Assembly: GCA_030525875.1 (NCBI GenBank) | Contig: JAUNDV010000005.1 | Location: 1 to 64,000, forward strand | Source: Eubacteriales bacterium | GTDB taxonomy: Bacteria > Bacillota > Clostridia > Lachnospirales > Lachnospiraceae | Reading direction: 5' to 3' | DNA length: 64,000 bases | Shown here: one piece after another, positions 7,246 through 16,763 of the stretch | Layout: each line of letters starts with the position of its first letter | How positions within the stretch are numbered: position 1 is the stretch's first letter | Program-made: the position numbers and the translations under genes | Notes under the pieces: generated by a model | What the model was told of the DNA's origin: nothing | Databases searched by the model: none | What the model saw: the letters and a program-made list of their open reading frames with translations, nothing else

Positions 7246-8554
7246 AGTTTACAAAGGTATTGTAGATTGCCCTGATGGCATTATCAAAATCCTCTGTAGA
7301 TACGCCTACGAGAATATTTATTTCATCAAAGGCCTGAATCATTACTTTTACATTTATGTTGTTTTTTCCAAGAGCTGTGAAAAGCTTTCCTGAGGTTCCT
7401 ATTTTCCTTGACATGTTACGTCCTACAGTAGCAATGAGCGAAATATCGGAGATATATTTTATGTCGTCTGGTTCGGCCTTTTCCCTGAGCTCAGCAATAA
7501 TATCATAGATACAGTTTTTTACATCCTTTTCATGAACTATCATACTTATAGAATCAATTCCGCTAGGGAGATGTTCTACGCTTATTCCAAATTTTTCAAA
7601 TACAGCCAGACATTTTCTAAAGAAGCCTACAGCTTCAGGCATATGCTTTTTATAAAGTGTGATGGCTGCAAAGCCCTTTTTACCGGCAATACCTGTTATT
7701 CTTGAATCATTTTCCTCAGGAGGAATGTTGTCAAGGATAATCGTACCTTTAGCAAAAGGATCGTTTGTATTAAGTATGTTTATAGGTATATTTGCTTCCT
7801 TGACAGGGAATACGGCATCTTCATGAAGTACGCTTGCTCCCATGTATGAAAGCTCTCTAAGCTCGGCATAAGTGATTTTTTTGATAGGTTTTGGATTTTT
7901 AACAATTCTAGGATCAGCCATAAGAAAGCCGGATACGTCAGTCCAGTTTTCGTATAAATCCGCTTTAAGACATTTTGCGAGAATAGATCCTGTTATATCA
8001 CTTCCGCCTCTAGACATTACCTTTATCGAGCCATCAGCGGTTGTTCCATAGAAGCCAGGGATTACGAATCTGTCATGCGTGCGGACTATGCGTATAAGCT
8101 GCTGCTCAGTTGTTGGAAAATCTATACTTCCATCATAATTTAGTCTGATAACATCCTTTGCATCTACAAATGGGAAGCCGAGATAGTTAGCCATCATTTT
8201 GGAAGTTATGTATTCACCTCTGCTTACAAGCTCGTCTATGCTCATATCAGGAACTTTTTCTTCTATTTCGTTAAGCTCAGCTTCAATTGGAATATTGAGC
8301 TTTAAATCCTTTTTTATATCTAAAAATCTCTTTTTGATGATTTCAAAGATATTGTGATAATCAACATGGTACTCTATATGTGCATGGCAGAGGTAGAGAA
8401 GATCAGTGATTTTGTTGTCTTCACTATTTGCCTTTCCTGCTGACGAAACGACAACAAAGCGTCTGCCACTGTCTGCGTTTATTATATTTTTTACCTTTTC
8501 AAATTGAGTTGCATTAGCAACTGAGCTTCCTCCAAATTTTGTTATTTTGATCAT
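7244..8554 (-). CDS. Aspartate kinase
   Basis: 436 residues. Phosphorylates aspartate, the first step to Thr, Met, Lys and diaminopimelate. The N-terminal KFGGSSVA nucleotide motif and the MSRGGSDITGSILAK segment near residue 180 identify the kinase domain. Residues about 290-436 hold two ACT domains (GISVEHLPSGIDS; NINVKVMIQAFDEINILVG), so allosteric feedback is expected. It is monofunctional and lies 15 bases after the homoserine dehydrogenase gene. Pairing with hom and nearby thrC/thrB suggests a threonine-specialised isozyme. AAGGGG precedes ATG 8554. Confidence 0.93.
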   Translation of the reverse strand: MIKITKFGGSSVANATQFEKVKNIINADSGRRFVVVSSAGKANSEDNKITDLLYLCHAHIEYHVDYHNIFEIIKKRFLDIKKDLKLNIPIEAELNEIEEKVPDMSIDELVSRGEYITSKMMANYLGFPFVDAKDVIRLNYDGSIDFPTTEQQLIRIVRTHDRFVIPGFYGTTADGSIKVMSRGGSDITGSILAKCLKADLYENWTDVSGFLMADPRIVKNPKPIKKITYAELRELSYMGASVLHEDAVFPVKEANIPINILNTNDPFAKGTIILDNIPPEENDSRITGIAGKKGFAAITLYKKHMPEAVGFFRKCLAVFEKFGISVEHLPSGIDSISMIVHEKDVKNCIYDIIAELREKAEPDDIKYISDISLIATVGRNMSRKIGTSGKLFTALGKNNINVKVMIQAFDEINILVGVSTEDFDNAIRAIYNTFVN

Positions 8555-8569
8555 AGAATTTTCCCCTTA

Positions 8570-9661
8570 TTAAAAATAATCCGGTAAAAAAGCAAAAAAG
8601 CTATTATTTTTGGCTGCCACTTCTAAATAGTCATGAGGGCTTGCATGTTCATAAACATTATTATCAAGATAAACTTTGCCTTTTATAAGTTCATTGTCTT
8701 CGATTAGCTCATTAAAAAGTATAGTATTGAGACTTTCTGGGCTATTTCCTTTGTCCAGACATTCAAGAATATCATAAGCATCCCTGATTACAGCAGAGGC
8801 TGTAGCCCTTCCTCCTGCGCCCTGACCAAAAAATGTAAGCCTGCCTGCATTTTCAGCTTCAATAGTGGCTATATTGTAATTATCAGGTACATTTGCTTCA
8901 AGTCGTGAATTATCTATTATTACTGGCATAACATAGGCCTTGTAATGATTTCCAAGTTTTTTTGCCATCATCATAAGCTTGATGCTTCTATTTTCATTTG
9001 CAAAGCTTAGTATTTTTTCGTGGCTTATGCTACTTATTCCTAATGTTTCTATGGCCTTACATGAAAATGTATTCCAGACAGTAGAGCATAGTATTACAGC
9101 TTTGTTTCTGACATCAAAGCCTTCTATATCTGCTGTTGGATCAGCCTCAGCATATCCTAATTCCTTAGCCTTATTGAGAGCGGTTTCAAAGTCCAGACCG
9201 TCCTTGTACATCTTATATAAGATATAATTTGAAGTTCCGTTTAAGATTCCGCAGATACTGCTTGCTTTATCCGTTTTAGATATTTTTTTAGCTTCGTCTA
9301 TTATTGGAATAGCGCCGCCGCAGGAAGCTTCATAAAGCAGGGCGACTTTGTTTTTGCAGGCCAGCTTTAGAAGTCTGTCAAAATCATAAGCTAAAGCTGC
9401 TTTATTTGCGCTTACAACATTTTTTCCGTGAGTAATGGCTTCTTTTATATATTCATATGAAGGATGTATGCCTGGAAGAGCATCGATTATAAGCTGTATT
9501 TCGTAGTCACAGATAATTTTATTGATATCATCAGTCATTTTATCTCCAACAGCTTTTCCTTTTTTTCTTAAAATATATTTTACCTCAAGTTCAGAATTAT
9601 CAGAAAGGAGTTCATAAACAGCTTTTCCCACAGTTCCATAACCTAAAATACCTATTTTCAT
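8570..9661 (-). CDS. hom: Homoserine dehydrogenase
   Basis: 363 residues. Reduces aspartate semialdehyde to homoserine with NAD(P)H. The Rossmann motif GILGYGTVGKAVYELL is at residues 4-19; the catalytic region GTSNYILYKM and EADPTADIEGFDVRNKA spans residues about 142-190. It ends near residue 363, so it lacks the C-terminal ACT domain of many Gram-positive Hom proteins (about 430 residues); feedback may rest on the kinase. GGGGG lies 6 bases before ATG 9661. It is divergent from thrC. Confidence 0.93.
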   Translation of the reverse strand: MKIGILGYGTVGKAVYELLSDNSELEVKYILRKKGKAVGDKMTDDINKIICDYEIQLIIDALPGIHPSYEYIKEAITHGKNVVSANKAALAYDFDRLLKLACKNKVALLYEASCGGAIPIIDEAKKISKTDKASSICGILNGTSNYILYKMYKDGLDFETALNKAKELGYAEADPTADIEGFDVRNKAVILCSTVWNTFSCKAIETLGISSISHEKILSFANENRSIKLMMMAKKLGNHYKAYVMPVIIDNSRLEANVPDNYNIATIEAENAGRLTFFGQGAGGRATASAVIRDAYDILECLDKGNSPESLNTILFNELIEDNELIKGKVYLDNNVYEHASPHDYLEVAAKNNSFFAFLPDYF

Positions 9662-9807
9662 AACCCACCCCCTTGTTTTTATGCAAATAGTTTATACATG
9701 TGCTAAAAATAACATAATAAATATAAAATAACAAGCAATTGGTCTGAAAATGTGTTATTATAAACAATTAATAAGCTATAAAATATCTGATAGATTGGAG
9801 TAAAATC

Positions 9808-11340
9808 ATGGGTTTTGAAGGAATGCTTTATCATAGTACGAGAAACAAAGAAAACTTCTGCAACTCAAAAAAGGCCATTTTGAACGGCTTGTGTGAGGAC
9901 GGGGGCTTATATGTTAGCGACAGACTCCCTGATATAAAACTAGATATAAAAGCACTTTGTGACATGAGCTACAATGAGATTGCTCTTACTGTTTTTAAAG
10001 AGCTTTTGCCAGATTATAGTGAGGAAGAGCTCAGGGCTTGTATTTCTTCTGCATATGAAGGAAAATTTGAAACAATACCTATGACTCCTGTTACAAATAT
10101 AGGCGGAGATTATCTATTGGAGCTTTATCATGGACCAACAGCTGCATTTAAGGATGTGGCACTTTGTATGCTCCCTAAGCTCATGCAGGTAGCTCTCAAA
10201 GAAGATAACAGAAAGGTCATGATAGTAACAGCTACCAGCGGAGATACGGGAAAGGCAGCTCTTGCAGGCTTTAGAGATGCCGAGGGAATAAGTATAAGTG
10301 TATTTTATCCTGACCATAAGGTAAGTGATATACAGTATCTGCAGATGGCAACTCAGGAGGGAAATAACGTAAGTGTATGCGCAGTCAATGGTAATTTTGA
10401 TGATTGCCAGCAGGGAGTTAAGGAAGTATTTGCTTCTTCTGTATACACTGAGCTTAAAGAAAAGGGAATATATCTTTCATCAGCCAATTCCATAAATATA
10501 GGACGACTTGTACCTCAGATGGTTTACTACATAGATGCATATAAACAGCTTGTGCTTAAGAAGGTCATAGAGATAGGTGATAGCGTGGATTTCTGTGTTC
10601 CTACCGGTAATTTTGGAGATATACTTGCGGGATATTATGCAAAGCTGATGGGACTTCCTGTAAGAAAGTTCATTGTTGCCAGCAATGAAAATAACGTACT
10701 TACTGATTTCCTTACAAGTGGAACCTATGATAGAAAGCGTGATTTTAAGAAAACAATTTCTCCTAGTATGGACATTTTGGTTTCATCAAATCTAGAGAGA
10801 CTCTTGTATTATGCTTCAGGCATGGACGATAAGTATGTCGCTTCACTTATGAACAGACTTAAGGAAGATGGAGAATTTACCATATATGAGGACATGCTTA
10901 AGGAGATAAGAAAGAGCTTTGACTGTGGATATGCTACAGATGAAGACTGCAAAAAGATGATAAAGAAAGCATATGAAGATACAGGAAGACTTATAGATCC
11001 TCATACAGCTGTTGCCTACAAGGTGCTTTCTGATATAAAAAATAGAAATGACTATGAGCCTCTTGAAAATAATAAAAAGGTTCCTCAGATCATTTTATCT
11101 ACAGCAAGTCCTTATAAATTTGCCAAGGATGTATATTCATCGATTTTTGGAGTTCTTAGTAATAACGGAGCTGAGGCAGATGGCTTTGCTTATATGGAAG
11201 AGCTTTCAGAAAGAACCGGAGAGATAATACCATCAGGTCTTAAGGGACTTAAGAACAAAACTATTCTTCACAAGGATATTATAGAGTCTGGTGATATGAA
11301 TAGCTATGTACTGGAATCAGCTTTAGAACTGTTTAAGTAA
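9808..11340 (+). CDS. thrC: Threonine synthase
   Basis: 510 residues, the long class of threonine synthase. Converts O-phosphohomoserine to threonine with PLP. The PLP lysine is in GPTAAFKDVA (about Lys115), and the substrate/phosphate regions ATSGDTGKAAL and PTGNFGD are present. GGAG 8 bases before ATG 9808 supports this start over the internal ATG 9823. It is first of three plus-strand genes (thrC-thrB-aminotransferase) opposite hom-aspartate kinase. Confidence 0.95.
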   Translation: MGFEGMLYHSTRNKENFCNSKKAILNGLCEDGGLYVSDRLPDIKLDIKALCDMSYNEIALTVFKELLPDYSEEELRACISSAYEGKFETIPMTPVTNIGGDYLLELYHGPTAAFKDVALCMLPKLMQVALKEDNRKVMIVTATSGDTGKAALAGFRDAEGISISVFYPDHKVSDIQYLQMATQEGNNVSVCAVNGNFDDCQQGVKEVFASSVYTELKEKGIYLSSANSINIGRLVPQMVYYIDAYKQLVLKKVIEIGDSVDFCVPTGNFGDILAGYYAKLMGLPVRKFIVASNENNVLTDFLTSGTYDRKRDFKKTISPSMDILVSSNLERLLYYASGMDDKYVASLMNRLKEDGEFTIYEDMLKEIRKSFDCGYATDEDCKKMIKKAYEDTGRLIDPHTAVAYKVLSDIKNRNDYEPLENNKKVPQIILSTASPYKFAKDVYSSIFGVLSNNGAEADGFAYMEELSERTGEIIPSGLKGLKNKTILHKDIIESGDMNSYVLESALELFK

Positions 11341-11351
11341 AGGGAGAAAAT

Positions 11352-12290
11352 ATGACGCATAATATTTGTGATTCTTCTATTCCTTACGAAGTTACAATAA
11401 AGGTACCTGCAACAACAGCTAACATGGGACCAGGCTACGATTGTGCAGGTGCTGCTCTGGAGCTTTATTCATATTTTACATTTAGAAGGCTGGATAGCAG
11501 TGACGGATCTGTTCGCTATGAGGTCAGAGGCTGTGATGAGAAGTTTTGCAATGAAGACAATCTTTGCATAAAGAGCTTTAGAAGGACACTTTCGGAAATT
11601 GGAGAAAAGGAATTTAGTATAAGTCTCCTGATAGATGCCAAGGTTCCGGTATCAAGAGGACTTGGCTCCAGCTCGACCTGTATTGTTGCAGGTGTAATGG
11701 CAGCTAATATTTTTACAGGAGAGACTCTTTCAGCAGAGGAATGTCTGAGGATATGCAATGATATCGAAGGACATCCAGATAATGTTGCACCTTGCCTTAT
11801 GGGAGGAATGGTCATAAGCTTTTTTGAAAATGACAAAATACATACAGTAAATTATAATATAAACAGTGGCTTTAGATTTGTGGCAGTAATACCTGATTAT
11901 GAAGTAAGTACGCATGAGGCCAGAAAAGCAGTAAAGAAAGATATCGATATAAGTAAGGCTGTTTATTCAGTAAGCCATGCCTGTGCATTTTACAAGGCAC
12001 TTATGGATGGAAATGAGGAGCTATGCAGGGTAGCCTGCGGTGATGTTTTGCATGAGCCTTACAGGAAGCTGCTTATACCAGACTATGACAGTGTTAGTAA
12101 GCTTGCTTATGAAAATGGTGCCTGTGCCTTCTTTATAAGTGGATCAGGCTCTACCATGCTGGCTGTTGTAAAATCTGAAGCTTTTAAGGAACCAGTGCGT
12201 AAGCTTACAGAAAGCATAAAGCAAGCTTTTCCAAGGTTTAAGGTAATAGAGTTAGGAATTAGTAAAGATGGTGCTAAGGCCATAAATTAA
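11352..12290 (+). CDS. thrB: Homoserine kinase
   Basis: 312-residue GHMP kinase that makes O-phosphohomoserine for ThrC. The ATP-binding glycine/serine motif is VPVSRGLGSSSTC near residue 100, and the C-terminal GHMP motif is FFISGSGSTMLAV near 255. The GGGAG ribosome site lies in the 11-base gap after thrC, so the two are cotranscribed. Confidence 0.95.
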   Translation: MTHNICDSSIPYEVTIKVPATTANMGPGYDCAGAALELYSYFTFRRLDSSDGSVRYEVRGCDEKFCNEDNLCIKSFRRTLSEIGEKEFSISLLIDAKVPVSRGLGSSSTCIVAGVMAANIFTGETLSAEECLRICNDIEGHPDNVAPCLMGGMVISFFENDKIHTVNYNINSGFRFVAVIPDYEVSTHEARKAVKKDIDISKAVYSVSHACAFYKALMDGNEELCRVACGDVLHEPYRKLLIPDYDSVSKLAYENGACAFFISGSGSTMLAVVKSEAFKEPVRKLTESIKQAFPRFKVIELGISKDGAKAIN

Positions 12291-12313
12291 ATAAAAAATA
12301 GGAGTTGGAATTT

Positions 12314-13519
12314 ATGATAGTTAGTGAAAAAATGCTTAAATTCGGTGGAAATTCAGCCATAAGGGCAATGTTTGAAGAAGGAAAGAGAATGGCCAAAGAG
12401 TTTGGACCAGAGAATGTATACGACTTTTCATTGGGAAATCCTAGTGTTGAAGCTCCTTCCAAGGTCAATGAAACTATTATAGACCTTGTTAAAAATGAAG
12501 ATTCATTAAAGCTTCATGGATATATGCCAAATCCTGGATATCCTGAGGTTAGAAAAAAAGTTGCAGATTCACTCAACTCAAAATACAATACTTCATTTTC
12601 AGCAGAAGATATAATCATGGTTGTTGGTGCTGCGAGCGGACTCAATGTTGTATTAAAGACTATCCTTAATCCTTGTGATGAAGTTATAGTTTCTGCTCCT
12701 TATTTTATGGAATACAGAAGCTATGTTTCCAATTATGATGGAAAGCTTATTTCCATTCCGGGACTTAAGGGAAGCTTTCAGCTGGATCTTGAGGCAATAG
12801 AAAAGAGCATTAACAAGAAAACAAAGGCTATCATACTCAATTCTCCGAACAATCCTACAGGAGTTATTTATACAAGAGAGAGTCTTGAGAAGCTGGCTGA
12901 GATCCTTAGAAGAAAAAATGCAGAACTTGGCATTGACATAGTTCTCGTATCTGATGAACCTTACAGAGAGCTTAGCTATGATGGATATGAGGTACCTTTC
13001 CTTACAAATATCTACGAAAATACCATCATTTGCTATTCATTCTCAAAGTCTCTTTCACTTCCGGGAGAGAGAATAGGTTATCTTGCTGTTTCAGATAAGA
13101 TTGCTGACAGGGAAAAGCTTCTTGAATGTCTTGTTGTTTCACATAGAATTTTAGGTTCTGTAAATGCACCAAGCCTTATGCAGAAGGTTATAGAAAGATG
13201 TATAGACATAGATATAACACCTAATGTTGAGATCTATGATGCAAATAGAAAGCTTCTTTACAATATCCTTATAAAGGCTGGATTTGAGCCGGTTTATCCT
13301 GCCGGAGCATTTTATATGTGGCTTAAATCACCTATAGCTGATAAGGACTTTGTAGACCTTTGCAAAAAATACCGTATACTCGTAGTTCCGGGAAGCTCAT
13401 TTGAGGGTGAGGGCTATGTAAGAGTTGCATATTGCGTCAGCAAGGAAATGATAGAAAGATCAGAAAATTCATGGTTTAAGGTTGCAGAAGAACTTGGACT
13501 TAAATCAAAAGCAGAATAA
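12314..13519 (+). CDS. Class I aminotransferase (aspartate/aromatic type)
   Basis: 401 residues, fold-type I PLP enzyme. Visible are NSPNNPTGVIY, the SDEPYREL region and the PLP lysine in CYSFSKSLSLPGERIGY. The frame extends upstream to a TTG at 12305, but GGAG touches that codon; ATG 12314 with 9-base spacing is the better start. It sits between the threonine and aromatic genes, so it could supply aspartate or transaminate phenylpyruvate/hydroxyphenylpyruvate, the one step missing from the aromatic operon. The choice is inference. Confidence 0.85.
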   Translation: MIVSEKMLKFGGNSAIRAMFEEGKRMAKEFGPENVYDFSLGNPSVEAPSKVNETIIDLVKNEDSLKLHGYMPNPGYPEVRKKVADSLNSKYNTSFSAEDIIMVVGAASGLNVVLKTILNPCDEVIVSAPYFMEYRSYVSNYDGKLISIPGLKGSFQLDLEAIEKSINKKTKAIILNSPNNPTGVIYTRESLEKLAEILRRKNAELGIDIVLVSDEPYRELSYDGYEVPFLTNIYENTIICYSFSKSLSLPGERIGYLAVSDKIADREKLLECLVVSHRILGSVNAPSLMQKVIERCIDIDITPNVEIYDANRKLLYNILIKAGFEPVYPAGAFYMWLKSPIADKDFVDLCKKYRILVVPGSSFEGEGYVRVAYCVSKEMIERSENSWFKVAEELGLKSKAE

Positions 13520-13555
13520 AGCTTTTGTCAGTTCAAATGAAAATCAAAATAAAAC

Positions 13556-13584
13556 TTTACAGTGCTAAACTTATGTGCTAGTAT
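13556..13584 (+). promoter_or_regulatory. Promoter of the aromatic amino-acid operon
   Basis: -35 TTTACA (13556-13561), exactly 17 bases, then -10 TAGTAT (13579-13584). Predicted start near 13591, just before the leader-peptide ribosome site. Confidence 0.6.
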
Positions 13585-13612
13585 AGAAAAAAATCAAATG
13601 GAGTAGATTTTT

Positions 13613-13702
13613 ATGAAAAACAATATGTTTACAGCAGCATATTATTACTTTTACTTTACTAATGAAAGTAAGGTTTATTTTGGTTTAACTGCTGACAAGT
13701 AA
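13613..13702 (+). CDS. Tyr/Phe-rich leader peptide of the aromatic operon
   Basis: A 29-codon ORF with GGAG 9 bases before its ATG. Codons 10-15 read Tyr-Tyr-Tyr-Phe-Tyr-Phe, and codons 22-23 add Tyr-Phe; there is no Trp. It is followed by a terminator and then the full Phe/Tyr pathway. This is the layout of ribosome-mediated attenuation: scarcity of charged tRNA-Tyr or tRNA-Phe would stall the ribosome on the aromatic run. It is analogous in principle to enteric pheL, but the sequence is unrelated as far as I can see. Confidence 0.88.
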   Translation: MKNNMFTAAYYYFYFTNESKVYFGLTADK

Positions 13703-13774
13703 TTTTCTTCATAGATTTTTAACTTGATTATAGTGATTTAAAGCTTCGCAGTGAAACCGCTGTGAAGCTTTTTT
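13632..13774 (+). promoter_or_regulatory. Transcription attenuator (1:2, 2:3, 3:4 pairings)
   Basis: Region 1 CAGCAG (13632-13637, codons 7-9 of the leader) can pair with CTGCTG (13689-13694). Region 2 GGTTTAACTGC (13682-13692) can pair at 10 of 11 positions with region 3 GCAGTGAAACC (13748-13758). Region 3 is also the inner part of the terminator 5' arm. A ribosome stalled on codons 10-15 would cover region 1 and free region 2 to form the antiterminator. A ribosome reaching the stop at 13700 would cover region 2 and let the terminator form. Confidence 0.82.
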
Positions 13775-13775
13775 A
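13740..13775 (+). terminator. Attenuator terminator before aroF
   Basis: AAAGCTTC-GCAG pairs with CTGT-GAAGCTTT (one G-U) around an 8-base loop, followed by a T-run. It lies 38 bases after the leader-peptide stop and 58 before aroF. Confidence 0.88.
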
Positions 13776-13832
13776 CGTAATAGGAAAATTATTACAAAAA
13801 CTTATTATATTAGCATAGGGAAGGGATATGAT

Positions 13833-14843
13833 ATGATAGTTGTATTAAAAAATAATGTGGATAAAAAGCAGGTAGATAGTCTTATAGGCTGGTTAAAGGA
13901 GGAAGGTGTTGATACACATCTTAGCATAGGCAAATACCAGACAATACTTGGTCTGGTTGGAGATACATCTAATGTGGACGAAGATCTTCTTAACGGCCTT
14001 GATATTGTAGAAAGCGTAAAGAGAATAAGTGAGCCTTTTAAAAATGCCAATAGAAAATTTCATCCTGATGATACGGTAATTGAGGTTGCAGGAAGAAAGA
14101 TAGGAGGAGGGAATTTTCAGATAATAGCTGGTCCATGTTCGGTTGAATCTGAAGAGCAGATAATAGAGGTTGCAAAGGCTGTCAAAGCTTCAGGCGCAGG
14201 ATTCTTAAGAGGAGGTGCATTCAAGCCAAGAACCTCTCCTTATGCCTTTCAGGGTCTTGGCATAGATGGGTTAAAGCTTTTGGAAGAGGCTAAAAAGGAA
14301 ACAGGCATGCCTATTGTAACTGAAATCATGGATGCAGCCCATCTTCCATATTTTGAAAATGTAGATATCATTCAGGTTGGAGCAAGAAATACACAGAATT
14401 TTGAGCTTTTAAAGGAGCTTGGCAAAATACGTAAGCCAATCCTGTTAAAGAGAGGCATTGCGGGAACCATTCAGGAGCTTCTTATGAGTGCAGAATACAT
14501 TATGGCAGGAGGAAATGAGCAGGTTATCCTGTGTGAAAGAGGAATACGTACCTATGAGACATATACAAGAAATACACTTGACCTTTCTGCTGTGCCTGTA
14601 ATAAAAGAGCTTTCACATCTTCCAGTTATAGTTGATCCTAGTCATGCTACAGGAATAGCAAAGATGGTAAGACCTATGTCACTTGCAGCTACGGCAGCAG
14701 GCGCAGACGGACTTATGATAGAAGTTCACAACAATCCACAGAAGGCTCTTTGTGACGGACCTCAGTCGATAACACCGGCTGCATTTGATGAGCTTTCAAA
14801 GGAAATAAGAACAATCCACAAGGTAATAAGCAATAATCCATGA
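13833..14843 (+). CDS. aroF: DAHP synthase with N-terminal ferredoxin-like domain
   Basis: 336 residues. Condenses phosphoenolpyruvate and erythrose 4-phosphate, the first shikimate step. Residues 1-70 form the ferredoxin-like regulatory domain and 75-336 the TIM barrel (IIAGPCSVES, FKPRTSPYAFQG, LLKRGIAGT, VIVDPSHATG), the architecture of the Thermotoga-type enzyme (about 338 residues). That domain mediates Tyr/Phe feedback in relatives. AAGGG precedes ATG 13833. It overlaps tyrA by ATGA and heads the attenuated operon. Confidence 0.95.
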   Translation: MIVVLKNNVDKKQVDSLIGWLKEEGVDTHLSIGKYQTILGLVGDTSNVDEDLLNGLDIVESVKRISEPFKNANRKFHPDDTVIEVAGRKIGGGNFQIIAGPCSVESEEQIIEVAKAVKASGAGFLRGGAFKPRTSPYAFQGLGIDGLKLLEEAKKETGMPIVTEIMDAAHLPYFENVDIIQVGARNTQNFELLKELGKIRKPILLKRGIAGTIQELLMSAEYIMAGGNEQVILCERGIRTYETYTRNTLDLSAVPVIKELSHLPVIVDPSHATGIAKMVRPMSLAATAAGADGLMIEVHNNPQKALCDGPQSITPAAFDELSKEIRTIHKVISNNP

Positions 14844-15700
14844 CAATAGGAATAGTAGGTCTTGGGCTTATTGGGGGTTCGTTAGCCCGGGCTATAAAAA
14901 AATATACAGATAATAGAGTGATTATTTCAGATATAGATGAAGCTGTTGAAGCTAAGGCTATTGAAGATAAAAATGCAGATGGCCTTATGCAGGATGAGGA
15001 CATTTTCAGCTGTGATATTATAATATTAGGTCTGTATCCTGAGGGAATAAAAAACTGGATAAGAAAATTTAATGCATTATATGAAGACAGGCTTAAATGT
15101 TCGGATAAACCAGTCAAAGCACCGCTTATAACAGATATATGTGGGATAAAGACTGACATAACTACCTATATAAAATCAGACTTTGGAAGTGCGCCATGGT
15201 CGTATATAAGTACACATCCTATGGCAGGAACAGAAAAGACAGGATATTATAATTCAAGCTCTGAGCTTTTTAGAAATGCATCTATGTTGCTTATACCTGT
15301 TAAAAACAGTCATGAAGAGCTGGAATTACTAAAAGGACTTTTCTTAAAACTTGGCTTTGGTAAATGCATAGTTACAGATGAAGAAAATCATGACAGGATA
15401 ATTGCCTTTACATCACAGCTTGCACATGTTGTTTCAAATGCTTATGTCAAGAGTGACTCAGCACTTTTGCATCATGGATATTCAGCAGGAAGCTACAAGG
15501 ATCTTACCAGAGTTGCCTGGCTAAATGAGGATATGTGGACAGAGCTGTTTATGGCAAATAGAAAATATCTTGCAGATGAGATAGAAAATATCATCACAGA
15601 GCTTGGAAAGTATAAGTCTGCCTTAGACAGATCCGATGCAGATGAGTTAAAAGGTCTCTTAAGAGATGGAAGGAAGAGAAAGGAAGAGATTGACAGATGA
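14840..15700 (+). CDS. tyrA: Prephenate dehydrogenase
   Basis: 286 residues. Oxidatively decarboxylates prephenate to 4-hydroxyphenylpyruvate for tyrosine. The Rossmann motif GIVGLGLIGGSLARAI is at residues 3-18, and the conserved THPMAGTEKTG and HDRIIAFTSQLAHVVSNA blocks follow. No separate ACT domain is evident. It overlaps aroF and aroB by 4 bases each (ATGA), so translation is coupled. Confidence 0.94.
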   Translation: MTIGIVGLGLIGGSLARAIKKYTDNRVIISDIDEAVEAKAIEDKNADGLMQDEDIFSCDIIILGLYPEGIKNWIRKFNALYEDRLKCSDKPVKAPLITDICGIKTDITTYIKSDFGSAPWSYISTHPMAGTEKTGYYNSSSELFRNASMLLIPVKNSHEELELLKGLFLKLGFGKCIVTDEENHDRIIAFTSQLAHVVSNAYVKSDSALLHHGYSAGSYKDLTRVAWLNEDMWTELFMANRKYLADEIENIITELGKYKSALDRSDADELKGLLRDGRKRKEEIDR

Positions 15701-16761
15701 AAAAGGTACATGTAAATGCTTCCAGAGAATATGATGTACTAATTGGAAGAGGTATTTTAGATAATTCAGGTGAATTTATTGCTTCTGTAAAAAATCCTTC
15801 AAAAATTGCTATTATAACTGACTCAGTTGTGAGCGGGCTTTATTTGGACAGAGTTGTAAAAAGTCTTTCTAAGCTTAGCTGTGAGATAGTAAGCTTCATT
15901 TTTAAAAATGGGGAGCAGTCAAAGAATATTAACGTGTATTCAGATATTTTAGAGTTCCTCGCTGAAAATGAATTAAGCAGAACAGATATGATTTTAGCGC
16001 TTGGAGGCGGTGTAGTAGGAGATATGGCTGGCTTTGCAGCAGCTACATATCTTAGAGGAATTGATTTTATACAGATACCTACTACATTTTTAGCTGCTAT
16101 AGATTCTTCTGTAGGTGGAAAAACAGCAATTGATCTTAGAGCAGGAAAAAATCTTTGCGGAGCATTTTACCAGCCATCACTTGTAATCTGTGACTGTGAA
16201 ACTCTGGATACTCTTAGCGATGAAATATTTGCAGATGGAAGTGCTGAAGCAATCAAATATGGCATGCTGAGAGATACAAGGCTCATGAAGTATTTTGAAG
16301 AAGGTATTGTAAAGGAAAATATAGAAGACATTATTTTTGAGTGTGTAAGTATAAAACGTGATATAGTAAATGCAGATGAGTATGATAGAGGAATGAGACA
16401 GATACTTAATCTGGGGCATACCTTTGGTCATTCCATAGAAAAACTTTCGGATTTTTCTGTATCACATGGACATGCCGTAGCCATAGGAACAGCAATAGTT
16501 GCAAGACTTTCAGAAAGTCTGGGAAAGCTTAGTAAAAGTGACAGGGAAAAACTGGAAAAAATACTTCTAAAGAATAACTTACAGATAGCTACTGACTATG
16601 ATAAGAGAAGTATTGCGCTTACAGCTCTTTTGGATAAGAAAAGAAATGGCAATACAATAAATTTTATTCTTCCTGTGAGAATAGGAGAATCTGAAATATA
16701 CAAAGTAGGAACAGATGAAATAGAAAATCTGCTTTCAGAGGAGATTTTAAGGGGGCATTGA
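15697..16761 (+). CDS. aroB: 3-dehydroquinate synthase
   Basis: 354 residues, the normal AroB length. Cyclises DAHP to 3-dehydroquinate using NAD and a divalent metal. NAD motif LGGGVVGDMAGFAAATYLRG, active-site IPTTFLAAIDSSVGGKTAID, and metal ligands in NLGHTFGHSIE and SHGHAVAIG are visible. Its start overlaps the tyrA stop. Confidence 0.96.
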   Translation: MKKVHVNASREYDVLIGRGILDNSGEFIASVKNPSKIAIITDSVVSGLYLDRVVKSLSKLSCEIVSFIFKNGEQSKNINVYSDILEFLAENELSRTDMILALGGGVVGDMAGFAAATYLRGIDFIQIPTTFLAAIDSSVGGKTAIDLRAGKNLCGAFYQPSLVICDCETLDTLSDEIFADGSAEAIKYGMLRDTRLMKYFEEGIVKENIEDIIFECVSIKRDIVNADEYDRGMRQILNLGHTFGHSIEKLSDFSVSHGHAVAIGTAIVARLSESLGKLSKSDREKLEKILLKNNLQIATDYDKRSIALTALLDKKRNGNTINFILPVRIGESEIYKVGTDEIENLLSEEILRGH

Positions 16762-16763
16762 CT

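Noticed and set aside
8570..9807. Threonine leader peptide or lysine riboswitch upstream of hom or thrC
   Set aside because: The 146-base divergent region contains no Thr-rich ORF and no recognisable riboswitch core.
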